DNA from: Candidatus Bathyarchaeota archaeon
GTDB taxonomy: Archaea > Thermoproteota > Bathyarchaeia > Bathyarchaeales > Bathycorpusculaceae
DNA length: 64,000 nt
Assembly (NCBI GenBank): GCA_026014705.1
Contig: JAOZHU010000007.1
Location: 44,287-108,286 of the forward strand
Direction: 5' to 3'
The notes under the pieces are model-generated. The model was given only the letters and a program-made list of their open reading frames with translations. It was not told where the DNA came from and did not search any database. A program made the translations under genes and the position numbers. This document shows positions 18,323 to 27,225 of the stretch, in pieces. The stretch's first letter is position 1. Each line of letters starts with the position of its first letter.

Positions 18323-20608
18323 CTATAAACTCCAGAACCCCCCTACAACAGCTTGACCAAAGGAAACCCCACCGTCGCCGGCAGGCACTGCTTCGTGTAC
18401 GAGAAACCGCAAGCCAGCCGCTTCAATATTCCTGCGCATGAGCGAAGCCAGCAGCTCGTTGCAGGCAGCGCCGCCTGAAAAGCCAATCGTGCTTATTCCC
18501 TGTTCCAAAGCTTTTTCCACAGCTATTGCTGCCAGACCTGTGGCCAAATAAGCGTGCGCAGAATAAGCCAAATCCCTCTTGTGGAACTTGTCGCGGTTTT
18601 CAAAGATTTCTAGGAGCATCTGCGTCGTATCCAGCACATTGCCGTTGGTTATTGGCTTCAGTTTCAATGCATCCTCGCCTTTGACAGCCACTGATTCCAG
18701 TTTCATTGCTGGTTCACCCTCGTAAGTGCGCTCGTAGCACACGCCCAGCACGGCGGCAACAGCGTCTAGGATTCTGCCGCAGCTAGTGGTTTCAACATTA
18801 ACGGTGCCGTTGCCTTGCTTAAGCTGGTGAAGCAGCAGCGCTGCTTCGGTTTCGCCGTGGGGCAAACGCTCAGCATTCTCCAGTAGCCACGGCGTAACAT
18901 CAATCTTTTTGCTGAGTATTGCTGCGGCTATGCGCAGAGGAAAGCGAGTCGCTGTGTCGCCGCCTATCAACGATTGCGGCTCAAGATGAGCTAAGCGTTT
19001 GAAGCTTGCTGCGTCGCGGGTGCAGAGGAGGATTTCGCCGCCCCATGCTTCGCCGTTTGCGCCGTAGCCATAACCGTCGCATGCTATGCCCACAATCTCT
19101 CCCACGGCGTGCTCCATCATTAATGCTGCAATGTGCGCGTGGTGATGCTGCACTTGGATCAGTTGCCAACCGTGGGATTCGGCGAGTTCCTGCGCTAGAG
19201 TGGTTGTGGTGAATTTCGGATGCAGGTCGCAGGCTACAGCGTCTACTTTGCTGTTTGTTAAGCGGATGAGGTGGTTTGTGGCTTCTTGAAGGAAAGTTTT
19301 GGTTTCGAGGTTTTCCACGTCGCCGATGTGCTGGCTGATGAACGCCTTGTTACCAAGCAAGATGCAGGCGGTGTTGTTTAGTTCTCCGCCTAAGCCTACT
19401 ACGCAGCGCCGTGCTTTTTCCGTGAGCAGTATTGGGGCGGGCGCGTAGCCTCTGCTGCGGCGTATAAACACGTTGCGGTCTCCGTGAACGCGGGTTACGG
19501 AGTCGTCGCAGCGGTAGGCGATTTTGCGGTTGTGAAACAGGAAATAATCCACCGTGCCGCCCAGCGTCTTTAGCGCTTCGTCGTTGTCTTTCACGATGGG
19601 GTGGTCAGGCGGGTTTGCGCTGGTCATCACAAACGCTGCGTCATCTACGCCATCGAAGAGCATGTGGTGCAAACCCGTGTAGGGCAGCATGACGCCGATG
19701 TTGTGGAGGTCTGGAGCCACGAGCGGCGAAAGGTTGAAGTGGCTGTTTTTGTTGAGCAGCACGATTGGGCGCGCATGAGAAGTGAGCAACGTTTTTTCTG
19801 TTGCACTTATTTCTGCAAATGTTTCTGCTGCCTCCAAGCTTCGAACCATTACGGCGAAGGGCTTAGCTCGCCTGTACTTCGACTTTCGAAGTGTCAACAA
19901 AGGCGCATCTTTAACCGTGGAAGCGGCAATGTGGAAGCCTCCGTAGCCTTTAACTGCCAAAATGGCGCCTTCGGAAAGTAATCGTCCTGCTTCGCGCACT
20001 GGGTCGTTGCGGTGAAGTGGCTCGCCGTCTTTTGTTGTGAGGTAAACTTGTGGTCCGCATTTTGGGCACGCTACCGTTTCCGCGTGAAACCTTCTGTTAA
20101 GCGGGTCCGCGTATTCTTTTTGGCAGAAGCCGCACATGGGAAACTCGCGCATAGTGGTGTTCTCGCGGTCGTACGGTAAGCGCTCGATAATGGTGAATCG
20201 TGGACCACAGTTAGTGCAAGTGATGAAAAAATAGTCGTATCGCGGGTTTTTTGGGGCGCGTAGCTCGGCGAGGCACTCGTTGCATATGGCTACGTCTGGC
20301 GGTATGACTGAGCCTGAAAGCTCGGTTTCCTCGGAGCTTTTGCAGATGGTGAATTTGGCGTGTTCGTTTTCGCCAGTAAGCTCTGTGGTGATTATGTCGT
20401 GGATGTTGGCTAAGGGCGGCTTCTTCTCAGTTAGCTCTTTCAGGAAGCTTTGGATGCGCTGCTCAGTGCCTTCTGCGAGGATTTCTACGCCTGCGTCGCC
20501 CCTGTTGCGCACGTAACCTGTTAAGCCGTTGCTTACGGCTATTCGGTAGATGAAGGGGCGGAAGCCGACGCCTTGAACTATGCCTGTAACGTTGATTCTA
20601 ACACGCAA
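18323..20608 (-). CDS. hypF: Carbamoyltransferase HypF
   Basis: 761 residues. HypF makes carbamoyl-AMP from carbamoyl phosphate and transfers the group to HypE. Domains in order are acylphosphatase (GIVQGVGFRPF), two zinc-finger pairs (CNECLAEL, CTNCGPRFT, CGFCQKEYADP, CPKCGP), a YrdC-like domain (KGYGGFHIA, RRAKPFAVM) and a Kae1-like domain (VQHHHAHIAALMMEH, ACDGYGYG). The start is TTG at 20608, preceded by GAAGGT. It is the first gene of the hypFCD operon. HypA, HypB and any hydrogenase structural genes are outside the window. Confidence 0.95.
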   Translation of the reverse strand: MRVRINVTGIVQGVGFRPFIYRIAVSNGLTGYVRNRGDAGVEILAEGTEQRIQSFLKELTEKKPPLANIHDIITTELTGENEHAKFTICKSSEETELSGSVIPPDVAICNECLAELRAPKNPRYDYFFITCTNCGPRFTIIERLPYDRENTTMREFPMCGFCQKEYADPLNRRFHAETVACPKCGPQVYLTTKDGEPLHRNDPVREAGRLLSEGAILAVKGYGGFHIAASTVKDAPLLTLRKSKYRRAKPFAVMVRSLEAAETFAEISATEKTLLTSHARPIVLLNKNSHFNLSPLVAPDLHNIGVMLPYTGLHHMLFDGVDDAAFVMTSANPPDHPIVKDNDEALKTLGGTVDYFLFHNRKIAYRCDDSVTRVHGDRNVFIRRSRGYAPAPILLTEKARRCVVGLGGELNNTACILLGNKAFISQHIGDVENLETKTFLQEATNHLIRLTNSKVDAVACDLHPKFTTTTLAQELAESHGWQLIQVQHHHAHIAALMMEHAVGEIVGIACDGYGYGANGEAWGGEILLCTRDAASFKRLAHLEPQSLIGGDTATRFPLRIAAAILSKKIDVTPWLLENAERLPHGETEAALLLHQLKQGNGTVNVETTSCGRILDAVAAVLGVCYERTYEGEPAMKLESVAVKGEDALKLKPITNGNVLDTTQMLLEIFENRDKFHKRDLAYSAHAYLATGLAAIAVEKALEQGISTIGFSGGAACNELLASLMRRNIEAAGLRFLVHEAVPAGDGGVSFGQAVVGGFWSL

Positions 20609-20666
20609 GGATGAACCTTCACTACGAAAAGAACAAGTGGATTTCTCTTATACATTTCGACCGTGC

Positions 20667-22322
20667 TTACAAGCGCTTGTTTTTCTCTTCTTCGTGGAGC
20701 ACGCGCCTAAGCACTTTGCCCGCTGAGCTCAAGGGCAGCTCTTTTCTGAAATCAACTTCGCGTACAGCCTTGTACGGAGCAACTTTTTCGTTGACGAAGC
20801 CCATCAGCTCTGTTTCAGTGGTGTTTGTGCCTTCTTTCAGCACTACGAAGGCTTTAGGAAATTCACCGACCATCGGGTCTTGTTTACCAATGACAGCGCA
20901 CAGTTTCACGCTTGGATGCTCATAAAGCACATCCTCTAGTTCGCGCGGGTAAACGCTGTAGTCCTTGTATTTGATGAGGTCTTTTTTTCTGTCGGTGATG
21001 TAGAAGTAGCCTTGCGCATCCATTCGCGCGATGTCGCCCGTGAAAAGCCAGCCGTTGCGGAGAACGTGAGCGGTTTCTTCAGGTTTTCGCCAGTAACCCT
21101 TCATTACTTGGGGTCCTTTAACGGCTAACTCGCCTGTTTCACCAGCTTTAAGCGTTTTCGTGCCTGTTTCCAAGTCAAAGATTCGGGCGTCTGTGTCAGG
21201 CAGAGGCAAGCCAATGGAACCTATTCTAACCGTCTTCATGGTCCTGTCCACAGGATTGCAGTGCGTGACAGGCGACGCTTCACTTAAACCGTAGCCCTCA
21301 GCGAGGAACCCGCCAGTTATCTCCATAAATTGCTTTTGAACTTGCGGCGGAAGCGGCGAAGAACCTGAAATGCAAACGCGGATGCTTGTTAAATCAAACT
21401 TGCCCAAAGCTGGGTGCGATAGCAATACCGCGTACATGGTAGGCACGCCACAGAAAACTGTCACTCTGTTTTTCTCTATAGCCTCCAGAGCCTTTGGGGG
21501 GTCAAAACGCGGCAGCAGAACCATTTTCGCCGCTAAACTGATGGGCGCGTTCATGCTGGTGGTCATGCCGTAAATGTGGAACAGCGGCAGAGCAGTGAGG
21601 AAAGTTTCTTTCGCCTTAGTGCCTCTTATCCAAGCTGCGAAGGCTATGGCGTTTGAAACCAAGTTCATGTGCGTTAGCATTGCTGCTTTGGGTGTGCCTG
21701 TGGTGCCGCCCGTGTACTGCAAAGCAGCCAAATCCTCACGCGGGTTAATGCGTGCTTTCGTCGGTTTTGCATCCGCGTTTTCTTTTAGCAGTTCTTGAAG
21801 TGAATAAACGCCTGTCTTCTGTTCAGGCTTGCTTGCGGAAACAGCAGGCTTAGCCGCGTACTCTTCCAAGCTGGTTACTATCACGTGTTTCAGTTTGGTT
21901 TTCTGCCACACGTTCGCCACTATCGGGTAAAGCGAGTCTAATGTGACTATGGCTGTGGCTTCGGAATCGCACAGCAGGTACTCCACTTCACGTTCCCTGT
22001 GCAACGGGCTTATGGCGGTTAAAACGGCGCCAACCTTGAGAACGCCAAAGTAGGCAATTATGAACTGGGGGACATTAGGCAGGAAAAGTGCAACGCGGTC
22101 GCCGCGCTTCACGCCTGAGCGGGCAAGCGCCGCAGCAAACTGGTCTGAAAGACTGCTCAACTCTGCGTAAGTCAATTCTGTGCCTGAAAATACAATCGCG
22201 GTTTGCCTCGGATAAGCCCGTGCAGTTTCTGATAAGATTTCGTGCAGAGGCACCACTGGATAATTAATGCTGCGCGGTACACCATCATGTGAGGATGCTG
22301 AACTAGACTCCCCGCTGTCCAC
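20667..22322 (-). CDS. Acyl-CoA synthetase (AMP-forming), fatty-acid or aryl-acid type
   Basis: 551 residues. It activates a carboxylic acid to its CoA thioester through an acyl-adenylate. It has the phosphate loop YTGGTTGTPKAAMLTH, the motif GYGLSEASP, the hinge GDIARMDAQGYFYITDRKKD, and the catalytic-lysine region LPLSSAGKVLRRVLHEE. The overall pattern fits long-chain fatty acid or 4-coumarate:CoA ligases; the substrate cannot be fixed by eye. The unusual N-terminus (SGESSSASSHDGVP) is not conserved family sequence, and the true start may be slightly downstream. It is 58 bases upstream of hypF, on the same strand. Confidence 0.88.
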   Translation of the reverse strand: MDSGESSSASSHDGVPRSINYPVVPLHEILSETARAYPRQTAIVFSGTELTYAELSSLSDQFAAALARSGVKRGDRVALFLPNVPQFIIAYFGVLKVGAVLTAISPLHREREVEYLLCDSEATAIVTLDSLYPIVANVWQKTKLKHVIVTSLEEYAAKPAVSASKPEQKTGVYSLQELLKENADAKPTKARINPREDLAALQYTGGTTGTPKAAMLTHMNLVSNAIAFAAWIRGTKAKETFLTALPLFHIYGMTTSMNAPISLAAKMVLLPRFDPPKALEAIEKNRVTVFCGVPTMYAVLLSHPALGKFDLTSIRVCISGSSPLPPQVQKQFMEITGGFLAEGYGLSEASPVTHCNPVDRTMKTVRIGSIGLPLPDTDARIFDLETGTKTLKAGETGELAVKGPQVMKGYWRKPEETAHVLRNGWLFTGDIARMDAQGYFYITDRKKDLIKYKDYSVYPRELEDVLYEHPSVKLCAVIGKQDPMVGEFPKAFVVLKEGTNTTETELMGFVNEKVAPYKAVREVDFRKELPLSSAGKVLRRVLHEEEKNKRL

Positions 22323-22446
22323 GGCAATTCAACCTGCATTAGTTAGGCGATAGAACAAAATAATAAAAACTTTCAGGAAAATGCCCAGTCAATATAAAAA
22401 CTAAAAAGGGAAGGATTGTGCTTTCTGAGCACAATTACCTTGCAGG

Positions 22447-23871
22447 CTACTTCTTGTTCATCAGGTACTCGTGCATAGCTTTGGCTGCTTTCTTGCCCAT
22501 ACCCATTGCGCTAATTACAGTAGCCGCGCCTGTGGCAACGTCTCCGCCAGCGTAAACGCCTTCTAAGCTGGTTTTGCCATTCTCATCGACGTTTATCGTT
22601 CCGTGCTTCGGGTTCGTCACTAAGCCTTCGGTGGTGCGCTGAATAATGGGGTTCGGTGTCTGCCCAATGGCGATGATTACGGTGTCAACGTCCATGGTGA
22701 ACTCTGAGCCCGGAATCGGTTTAACGCTGCGTCTGCCGCTTGCATCTGGCGCGCAAAGCTCCATGCAGATGCACTTCATGCTTTTTACCCAGCCCTTTTC
22801 ATCGCCATAAAACTCCACTGGTGCAGCAAGGAACTTGCAAACTAAGCCTTCTTCCTCAGCGTTCTCAATCTCTTCTTGCCGAGCGGGCAATTCATCGCGT
22901 GAACGCCTATATACCAAGCACACATCTGCACCCAACCGCATTGAGCAACGTGCACAGTCCATGGCTACGTTTCCGCCGCCAATGACGACCACGTGCTTGC
23001 CAATGCGCAACGGCGTGTCATACTCTGGAAACGCATAAGCCTTCATCAGGTTAACGCGTATAAGGAACTCGTTGGCTGAGTATATGCCGCCGAGGTTTTC
23101 GCCGGGGCAACCTGTGAACTGAGGTAAACCTGCTCCGCTGCCGATGAATACCGCGTCAGTGCCGCTCTTCATCAATTCGGGAATCGTGTGCGTTCTGCCC
23201 ACGAGGTTGCCTAAACGCAAGTCAACGCCAAGTTTCTGAATGTACTCAACTTCGTTGCGTACAATGGCTTTAGGCAAACGGAACTCTGGAATGCCGTAGA
23301 TTAACACGCCACCGCCGACGTGCAGTGCTTCGTAGATGGTTACGTCATGTCCAAGTTTCACCAAGTCAGCTGCTGCCGTTAGCCCCGCAGGACCTGCGCC
23401 GACAATGGCTACTTTTTTGCCTGTCGGCGGCGCTTTCTCTGGAATTTGGAATCCGTGGTCGCGCTCCCAATCGGCGAGGAAACGCTCTAAACGCCCGATG
23501 CTTACTGGCTGACCGACTTTGCCGACGACACATTTTGCTTGGCACTGCTCTTCTTGCGGGCAAACGCGTCCACACACTGCGGGCAAAGCGTTCTTGGTCT
23601 TTATTGTGGCTATGCCTTCAGCGTACTTCTTTTCCCTAATGCACTTGATAAACTGCGGGATAGGAACCTCCACGGGGCAGCCTGTCACGCATTGAGGTTT
23701 CGGGCATTGGAGACAGCGGCTTGCTTCTTCAAGAGCCATTTCTTCAGTGTAACCTAACGCGACTTCGTTGAAGTTTTTAGCGCGGACTTTCGGTTCCTGC
23801 TTCGGCATTTCCACTGCTTCTTTCTTAAGTTTCGGTTTAGGCTTTGTTTCTGCCACATTTACACTCTCCAT
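22447..23871 (-). CDS. NfnB-like / glutamate synthase small-chain-type oxidoreductase
   Basis: 474 residues. The N-terminal domain holds cysteines for two [4Fe-4S] clusters (CLQCPKPQCVTGCPVEVPIP, VCGRVCPQEEQCQAKC). An FAD-binding fold follows (VAIVGAGPAGLTAAADL), then an NADPH-binding fold (VVVIGGGNVAMDCAR), and the closing flavin motif YAGGDVATGAATVISAMG. Such proteins are annotated GltA or SudA, or the large subunit of NfnAB, the bifurcating NADH-dependent ferredoxin:NADP oxidoreductase. The neighbour encodes the matching small subunit and overlaps by 35 bases, which favours the Nfn-like complex over glutamate synthase. An internal ATG at 23808 is another possible start. Confidence 0.85.
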   Translation of the reverse strand: MESVNVAETKPKPKLKKEAVEMPKQEPKVRAKNFNEVALGYTEEMALEEASRCLQCPKPQCVTGCPVEVPIPQFIKCIREKKYAEGIATIKTKNALPAVCGRVCPQEEQCQAKCVVGKVGQPVSIGRLERFLADWERDHGFQIPEKAPPTGKKVAIVGAGPAGLTAAADLVKLGHDVTIYEALHVGGGVLIYGIPEFRLPKAIVRNEVEYIQKLGVDLRLGNLVGRTHTIPELMKSGTDAVFIGSGAGLPQFTGCPGENLGGIYSANEFLIRVNLMKAYAFPEYDTPLRIGKHVVVIGGGNVAMDCARCSMRLGADVCLVYRRSRDELPARQEEIENAEEEGLVCKFLAAPVEFYGDEKGWVKSMKCICMELCAPDASGRRSVKPIPGSEFTMDVDTVIIAIGQTPNPIIQRTTEGLVTNPKHGTINVDENGKTSLEGVYAGGDVATGAATVISAMGMGKKAAKAMHEYLMNKK

Positions 23872-24715
23872 GCATTTCCCATAACATTGAACTTACACGT
23901 TCTTCAGGAAGCATCAAACGTTGACGCTGAATCAACCCGTCGAAATCAACTTTGTGCCCATCGAACTCTGGTCCGTCAACGCAGCCGAACTGCATTTTCC
24001 CGGCAACCGACACGCGGCAGACGCCGCACATGCCCATGCCGTCAATCATTATCGGCGTCAAAGTCACAATTGTTGGAATGCCGTAAGGCTTCGTAATCTC
24101 GCTGACTTCCCGCATCATAACCACGGGTCCCAACACGACGCAGCGGTCGAATTTTTCAGTTTTCAACAAGTCCTTCAAGAATTCTAAGCCCTTGTAGCCG
24201 ATTGTGCCGTCATCAGAAGCCACGTAAACTTTATCGCTTAACGCTTTAGCTTCCTTCTCCATGAACAAGAACTCTTTAGACCTGCAGCCCAGCACGGTAG
24301 TCACGTGGTTCCCCGCGGCTTTCATGGCTTTGACCTGCAGCAGCATTGGCGCAATCATTATGCTTCCGCCTACGCAGAGGACTTTGCCGAACTTTTTGAC
24401 TTCCGAAGGATTACCCAGTGGACCAGTAACGCTCAGTAAGCAGTCGCCTTCGTTCAGCAAACCCATCTCTTTCGTGGTTTTGCCGACCTCGTGGAAGGCA
24501 AATGCAACCGTGCCCTTCTTTGCGTCGTAACCGCAAATAGTCAGCGGCACTCGTTCGCCACGTTCATGAGGAATCACTATGACGAATTGACCCGGCTGCG
24601 CCTTTGCGGCGATATCTGGAGCATGAATTTCGAACAGGGTTTCCTTGTGAGCAAGTTTCTTTTTGCTTACTATTTTGTACGTTTCTGTTTCGCCTCCTTT
24701 TTCACTGCTACACAT
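23837..24715 (-). CDS. NfnA-like FAD/NAD-binding oxidoreductase with [2Fe-2S] motif
   Basis: 292 residues of the dihydroorotate dehydrogenase electron-transfer subunit / sulfide dehydrogenase B type. An FAD-binding barrel (residues 10-100, QPGQFVIVIPHERGERVPLTI) and an NAD-binding domain (VLCVGGSIMIAPMLLQ) are followed by the [2Fe-2S] region DGMGMCGVCRVSV with a distal FGCVDGPEFDG. With the downstream overlapping gene it would form an NfnAB-type complex passing electrons between NAD(P)H and ferredoxin. It overlaps the upstream ferredoxin/MvhD gene by 46 bases. No ribosome site stands before its ATG, so translation is probably coupled. Confidence 0.85.
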   Translation of the reverse strand: MCSSEKGGETETYKIVSKKKLAHKETLFEIHAPDIAAKAQPGQFVIVIPHERGERVPLTICGYDAKKGTVAFAFHEVGKTTKEMGLLNEGDCLLSVTGPLGNPSEVKKFGKVLCVGGSIMIAPMLLQVKAMKAAGNHVTTVLGCRSKEFLFMEKEAKALSDKVYVASDDGTIGYKGLEFLKDLLKTEKFDRCVVLGPVVMMREVSEITKPYGIPTIVTLTPIMIDGMGMCGVCRVSVAGKMQFGCVDGPEFDGHKVDFDGLIQRQRLMLPEERVSSMLWEMHGECKCGRNKA

Positions 24716-25896
24716 TGTGGTAACGCTGCTATTTTCTGGTAGAAACTGTTAAACTTTGACTGGAATTCGCCTTCGCACCGCGGCGACAACTCGAACAGTT
24801 CAAACCTCTCAAGCAGGTTCATCTTTTTCAATACATCCTTTAATACGCCGAGGTTTCGTTCAGCCGTGTCTCTGCCCTCGCTGAGTTTGCAGTCGTCAGC
24901 AGCGCACACGACGCCCATGACGCCGTCGAAACCGCACTGCAACGCGTTGACTACGTGAACCGGATCCATGCCTTTAAAGCAAGGAACCTCTAAAACCACG
25001 GCGTTCTTGCCTTTAAGCACGCTGTCAGGGTTGTCTAAAGCCGCGAATTCTGACCATTGGCAACTGAACACGAGAACAGCGGGAGCTTTGCCCTGTCCTT
25101 TCATTGCCGTTGCGGCTTGACCGTAACGTTGCAGAACATTATCAAATTCATAGCCTTTCACTTCGATGGCTTTGTGCGGGCAAACAAGTGCGCAAGCGCC
25201 GCATCCTACGCAGTCTTCGTAGACAATGCTTGGCGTGGAGAACGGTTCAGCTTTTATCGCGTTGTAAGGGCAAATGAAGACGCATTTGTCGCAGCCTACG
25301 CATTCTTCAGTGTGATATACTGCTTTTCTGGAAAATTTGACCAGTTTCAGGGCGTCTTTGTCGAAGCCTAGTTGTTCCAGAACGTTCTTGCTAAGTTGCA
25401 AACGGCGCGTATTGATTTTTGTGCCTTCTTTGTAGCGGCAGAACTTGTCTTCGCACTGGATGGAAACTATGTTTTTCACGCCTGAGTTTAAGGTTTTAAA
25501 AATGAAGTCTGAGGGGACTCTGCCAGAACAGGGCAAACGCAGCGGGATGTAATTTTCGATGTGTAAGCCTTGTTCCGCGAGGATTTCTTCAACTTCGCAC
25601 GTGGAAGGCGAGTTACCGCGGCACATCAAGACAAGCGTGTCGCTGCCAATTTTCTTGCGAGCGCGACCCACGTAGTCTGTAAGGTTTTCGTAGTCGTAGT
25701 AAGCCATTTTTATCGCAGCCGCAGGACATGCACTGTAGCATATGCCGCAAACTTGGCATTTTTGAATGTCTATTTCCACTTTGTCTGCTTGCGCGTCATA
25801 GTTGATGGCTTCGAAGGGGCAAATTGAGTGACAAACACAACATCGGCTACACAAGTCTTGATTGATTTCAACCACAGCGAGACATTTTTCACTCAT
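24670..25896 (-). CDS. Duplicated ferredoxin-MvhD fusion, electron-transfer protein
   Basis: 408 residues built as ferredoxin, MvhD-like, ferredoxin, MvhD-like. Residues 10-65 carry two [4Fe-4S] motifs (CSRCCVCHSICP, CQVCGICYSACP). Next comes a [2Fe-2S] MvhD-type domain (LVLMCRGNSPSTCEVEEIL, LRLPCSGRVP, VSIQCEDKFCRYKEG). Two more clusters follow (CVGCDKCVFICP, CVGCGACALVCP) and a second MvhD-like domain (LVFSCQWSEFAA, LEVPCFKGMDP, GVVCAADDCKLSEG). MvhD normally links hydrogenase to heterodisulfide reductase. Here it is the first gene of an operon with NfnAB-like genes, so it may bring ferredoxin-level electrons to that complex. The partner upstream of it is unknown. Confidence 0.85.
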   Translation of the reverse strand: MSEKCLAVVEINQDLCSRCCVCHSICPFEAINYDAQADKVEIDIQKCQVCGICYSACPAAAIKMAYYDYENLTDYVGRARKKIGSDTLVLMCRGNSPSTCEVEEILAEQGLHIENYIPLRLPCSGRVPSDFIFKTLNSGVKNIVSIQCEDKFCRYKEGTKINTRRLQLSKNVLEQLGFDKDALKLVKFSRKAVYHTEECVGCDKCVFICPYNAIKAEPFSTPSIVYEDCVGCGACALVCPHKAIEVKGYEFDNVLQRYGQAATAMKGQGKAPAVLVFSCQWSEFAALDNPDSVLKGKNAVVLEVPCFKGMDPVHVVNALQCGFDGVMGVVCAADDCKLSEGRDTAERNLGVLKDVLKKMNLLERFELFELSPRCEGEFQSKFNSFYQKIAALPQCVAVKKEAKQKRTK

Positions 25897-26006
25897 TACT
25901 GGAAACCTCTCTCTGTTGATTCGCTGAGACGCTCAGCCATTTAAGCACTTAGATTAATGCTTATGAAGTTTTGAAAAGGGGTTTTGGGCGATATAATGTT
26001 TTCCCT

Positions 26007-26945
26007 CTATTTGCGGTAATATGGTCGTCTAACGTAGCCGTAGGCTTCAAGCGCCGCGGTGATTCCCTGACCAACCGCCGTTCCAACCTGCTTCACAGGG
26101 TGATTTGTAACGTCGCCAGCCGCGTAAACGCCCGCAATGTTTGTGCGTTGGCATAAGTCAATTTTGATATAACCGTGTTCATCCACTTCTACGCCTGCTT
26201 CACGGGCTAACTGGCTATTAGGCGCCTCGCCGACCTGAACAAAAACGCCGTCAACCGCCAACTCCCTAACCTCCCCAGTTTTGCTGTCAAACAGCACCAC
26301 CTTAGTAACAGCCTTTTCGCCCAAAATTTCTTTAACTTCCGTATTCAATAAAACCTGCACGTTTCCTCTGGAAGCAATGTCCTTCACAAGAGCTTCCTCA
26401 GCGCGAAATGCATCTCTCCTATGGGTAACAATGACTTGCGCTACTATGCCTGAAAGGTACAAAGCGGTTGTCAACGCCGAGTTTCCTCCTCCGACCACAA
26501 GCACGCGTTTGCCCTTGAAAAATGGACCATCGCAGACGCCACAGTAGCTTACGCCTCTTCCGCGGAATTCTTTCTCGCCTTTAACACCGATTTCTCGGTA
26601 ATGCGCGCCAGAAGCAATAATGACGGTTGCTGCTTCATATGTTGAATTGGCGGTTATAACAGTCTTTTTTTCTTCTTTTAGGTCTAAGCTTACCACTGTT
26701 TCCAGTTCACGGATTGTTGCACCTGTTTTTCTGCAGTGTAACGCCATTTTTTCTGCAAGTTCCGCACCGCTTATTTGAGAGAAGCCTGGGTAATTCTCCA
26801 CACTTGGCGCGTCTGCAGCAGTGCCCCCCGCCATTTTCTCTTCTATAATCAAGGTTTTCAACCCGCTTCGTGCAGCGTAGATTCCAGCAGCTAATCCCGC
26901 TGCTCCGGCACCGATGATTATTATGTCCCATTGTTTCATATGCAA
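26007..26945 (-). CDS. trxB: Thioredoxin reductase
   Basis: 312 residues. This FAD- and NAD(P)H-dependent disulfide reductase has IIGAGAAGLAAGIYAARSG for FAD binding, the redox-active CGVC (C135 and C138) followed by DGPFFKGK, the nucleotide motif VVGGGNSALTTALYL, and the closing YAAGDVTNHPVKQVGTAVGQG. The length matches the low-molecular-weight type. An ATG two codons in (26939) is an equally good start. It could reduce a thioredoxin or the glutaredoxin-like protein at 36.6 kb. It is separated by 110 bases from the electron-transfer operon upstream of which it lies. Confidence 0.93.
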   Translation of the reverse strand: MHMKQWDIIIIGAGAAGLAAGIYAARSGLKTLIIEEKMAGGTAADAPSVENYPGFSQISGAELAEKMALHCRKTGATIRELETVVSLDLKEEKKTVITANSTYEAATVIIASGAHYREIGVKGEKEFRGRGVSYCGVCDGPFFKGKRVLVVGGGNSALTTALYLSGIVAQVIVTHRRDAFRAEEALVKDIASRGNVQVLLNTEVKEILGEKAVTKVVLFDSKTGEVRELAVDGVFVQVGEAPNSQLAREAGVEVDEHGYIKIDLCQRTNIAGVYAAGDVTNHPVKQVGTAVGQGITAALEAYGYVRRPYYRK

Positions 26946-27154
26946 GCAACTCTTTCGGCAAATTAGCTTACCTGAGGCTGTTTATGAATTCTTCGGCTCT
27001 CCTCGGTAACTACTAGTTTCAGAAATTGTGAAATGAGCTTACCGACTGCGTTCGCCACAGCGCACATCGCTCAAACAGGAAGAATAGCAAAGCAAAAGCA
27101 GATGCGCTCTGTTCTACTGGGTATTTCGCAGCGAACCCCGCGAAAATTCAAAAC

Positions 27155-27163
27155 TTATAAAAA
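27155..27163 (+). promoter_or_regulatory. TATA box of propeller gene 1
   Basis: TTATAAAAA, centred about 67 bases before the ATG. The expected transcription start is near 27185, which places the inverted repeat at 27187 at the extreme 5' end of the mRNA. Confidence 0.55.
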
Positions 27164-27186
27164 CAAGTGTCTCCTACTTTGATTTT

Positions 27187-27201
27187 GCGTAAACTTTACG
27201 C
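27187..27201 (+). promoter_or_regulatory. Inverted repeat at predicted 5' end of propeller mRNA 1
   Basis: GCGTAAA, C, TTTACGC. It is a perfect seven-base inverted repeat, about 2 bases after the predicted transcription start and upstream of the GGGAG ribosome site. As RNA it could fold as a short five-base-pair hairpin. It sits where longer hairpins occur in front of paralogues 2 and 3. Confidence 0.5.
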
Positions 27202-27225
27202 TAAAAAACACGGGAGAAAAAAAGA

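Noticed and set aside
22447-23871. Glutamate synthase small subunit
   Set aside because: The sequence alone allows it, but the overlapping NfnA-like gene and the lack of a large glutamate synthase gene favour an Nfn-type complex.
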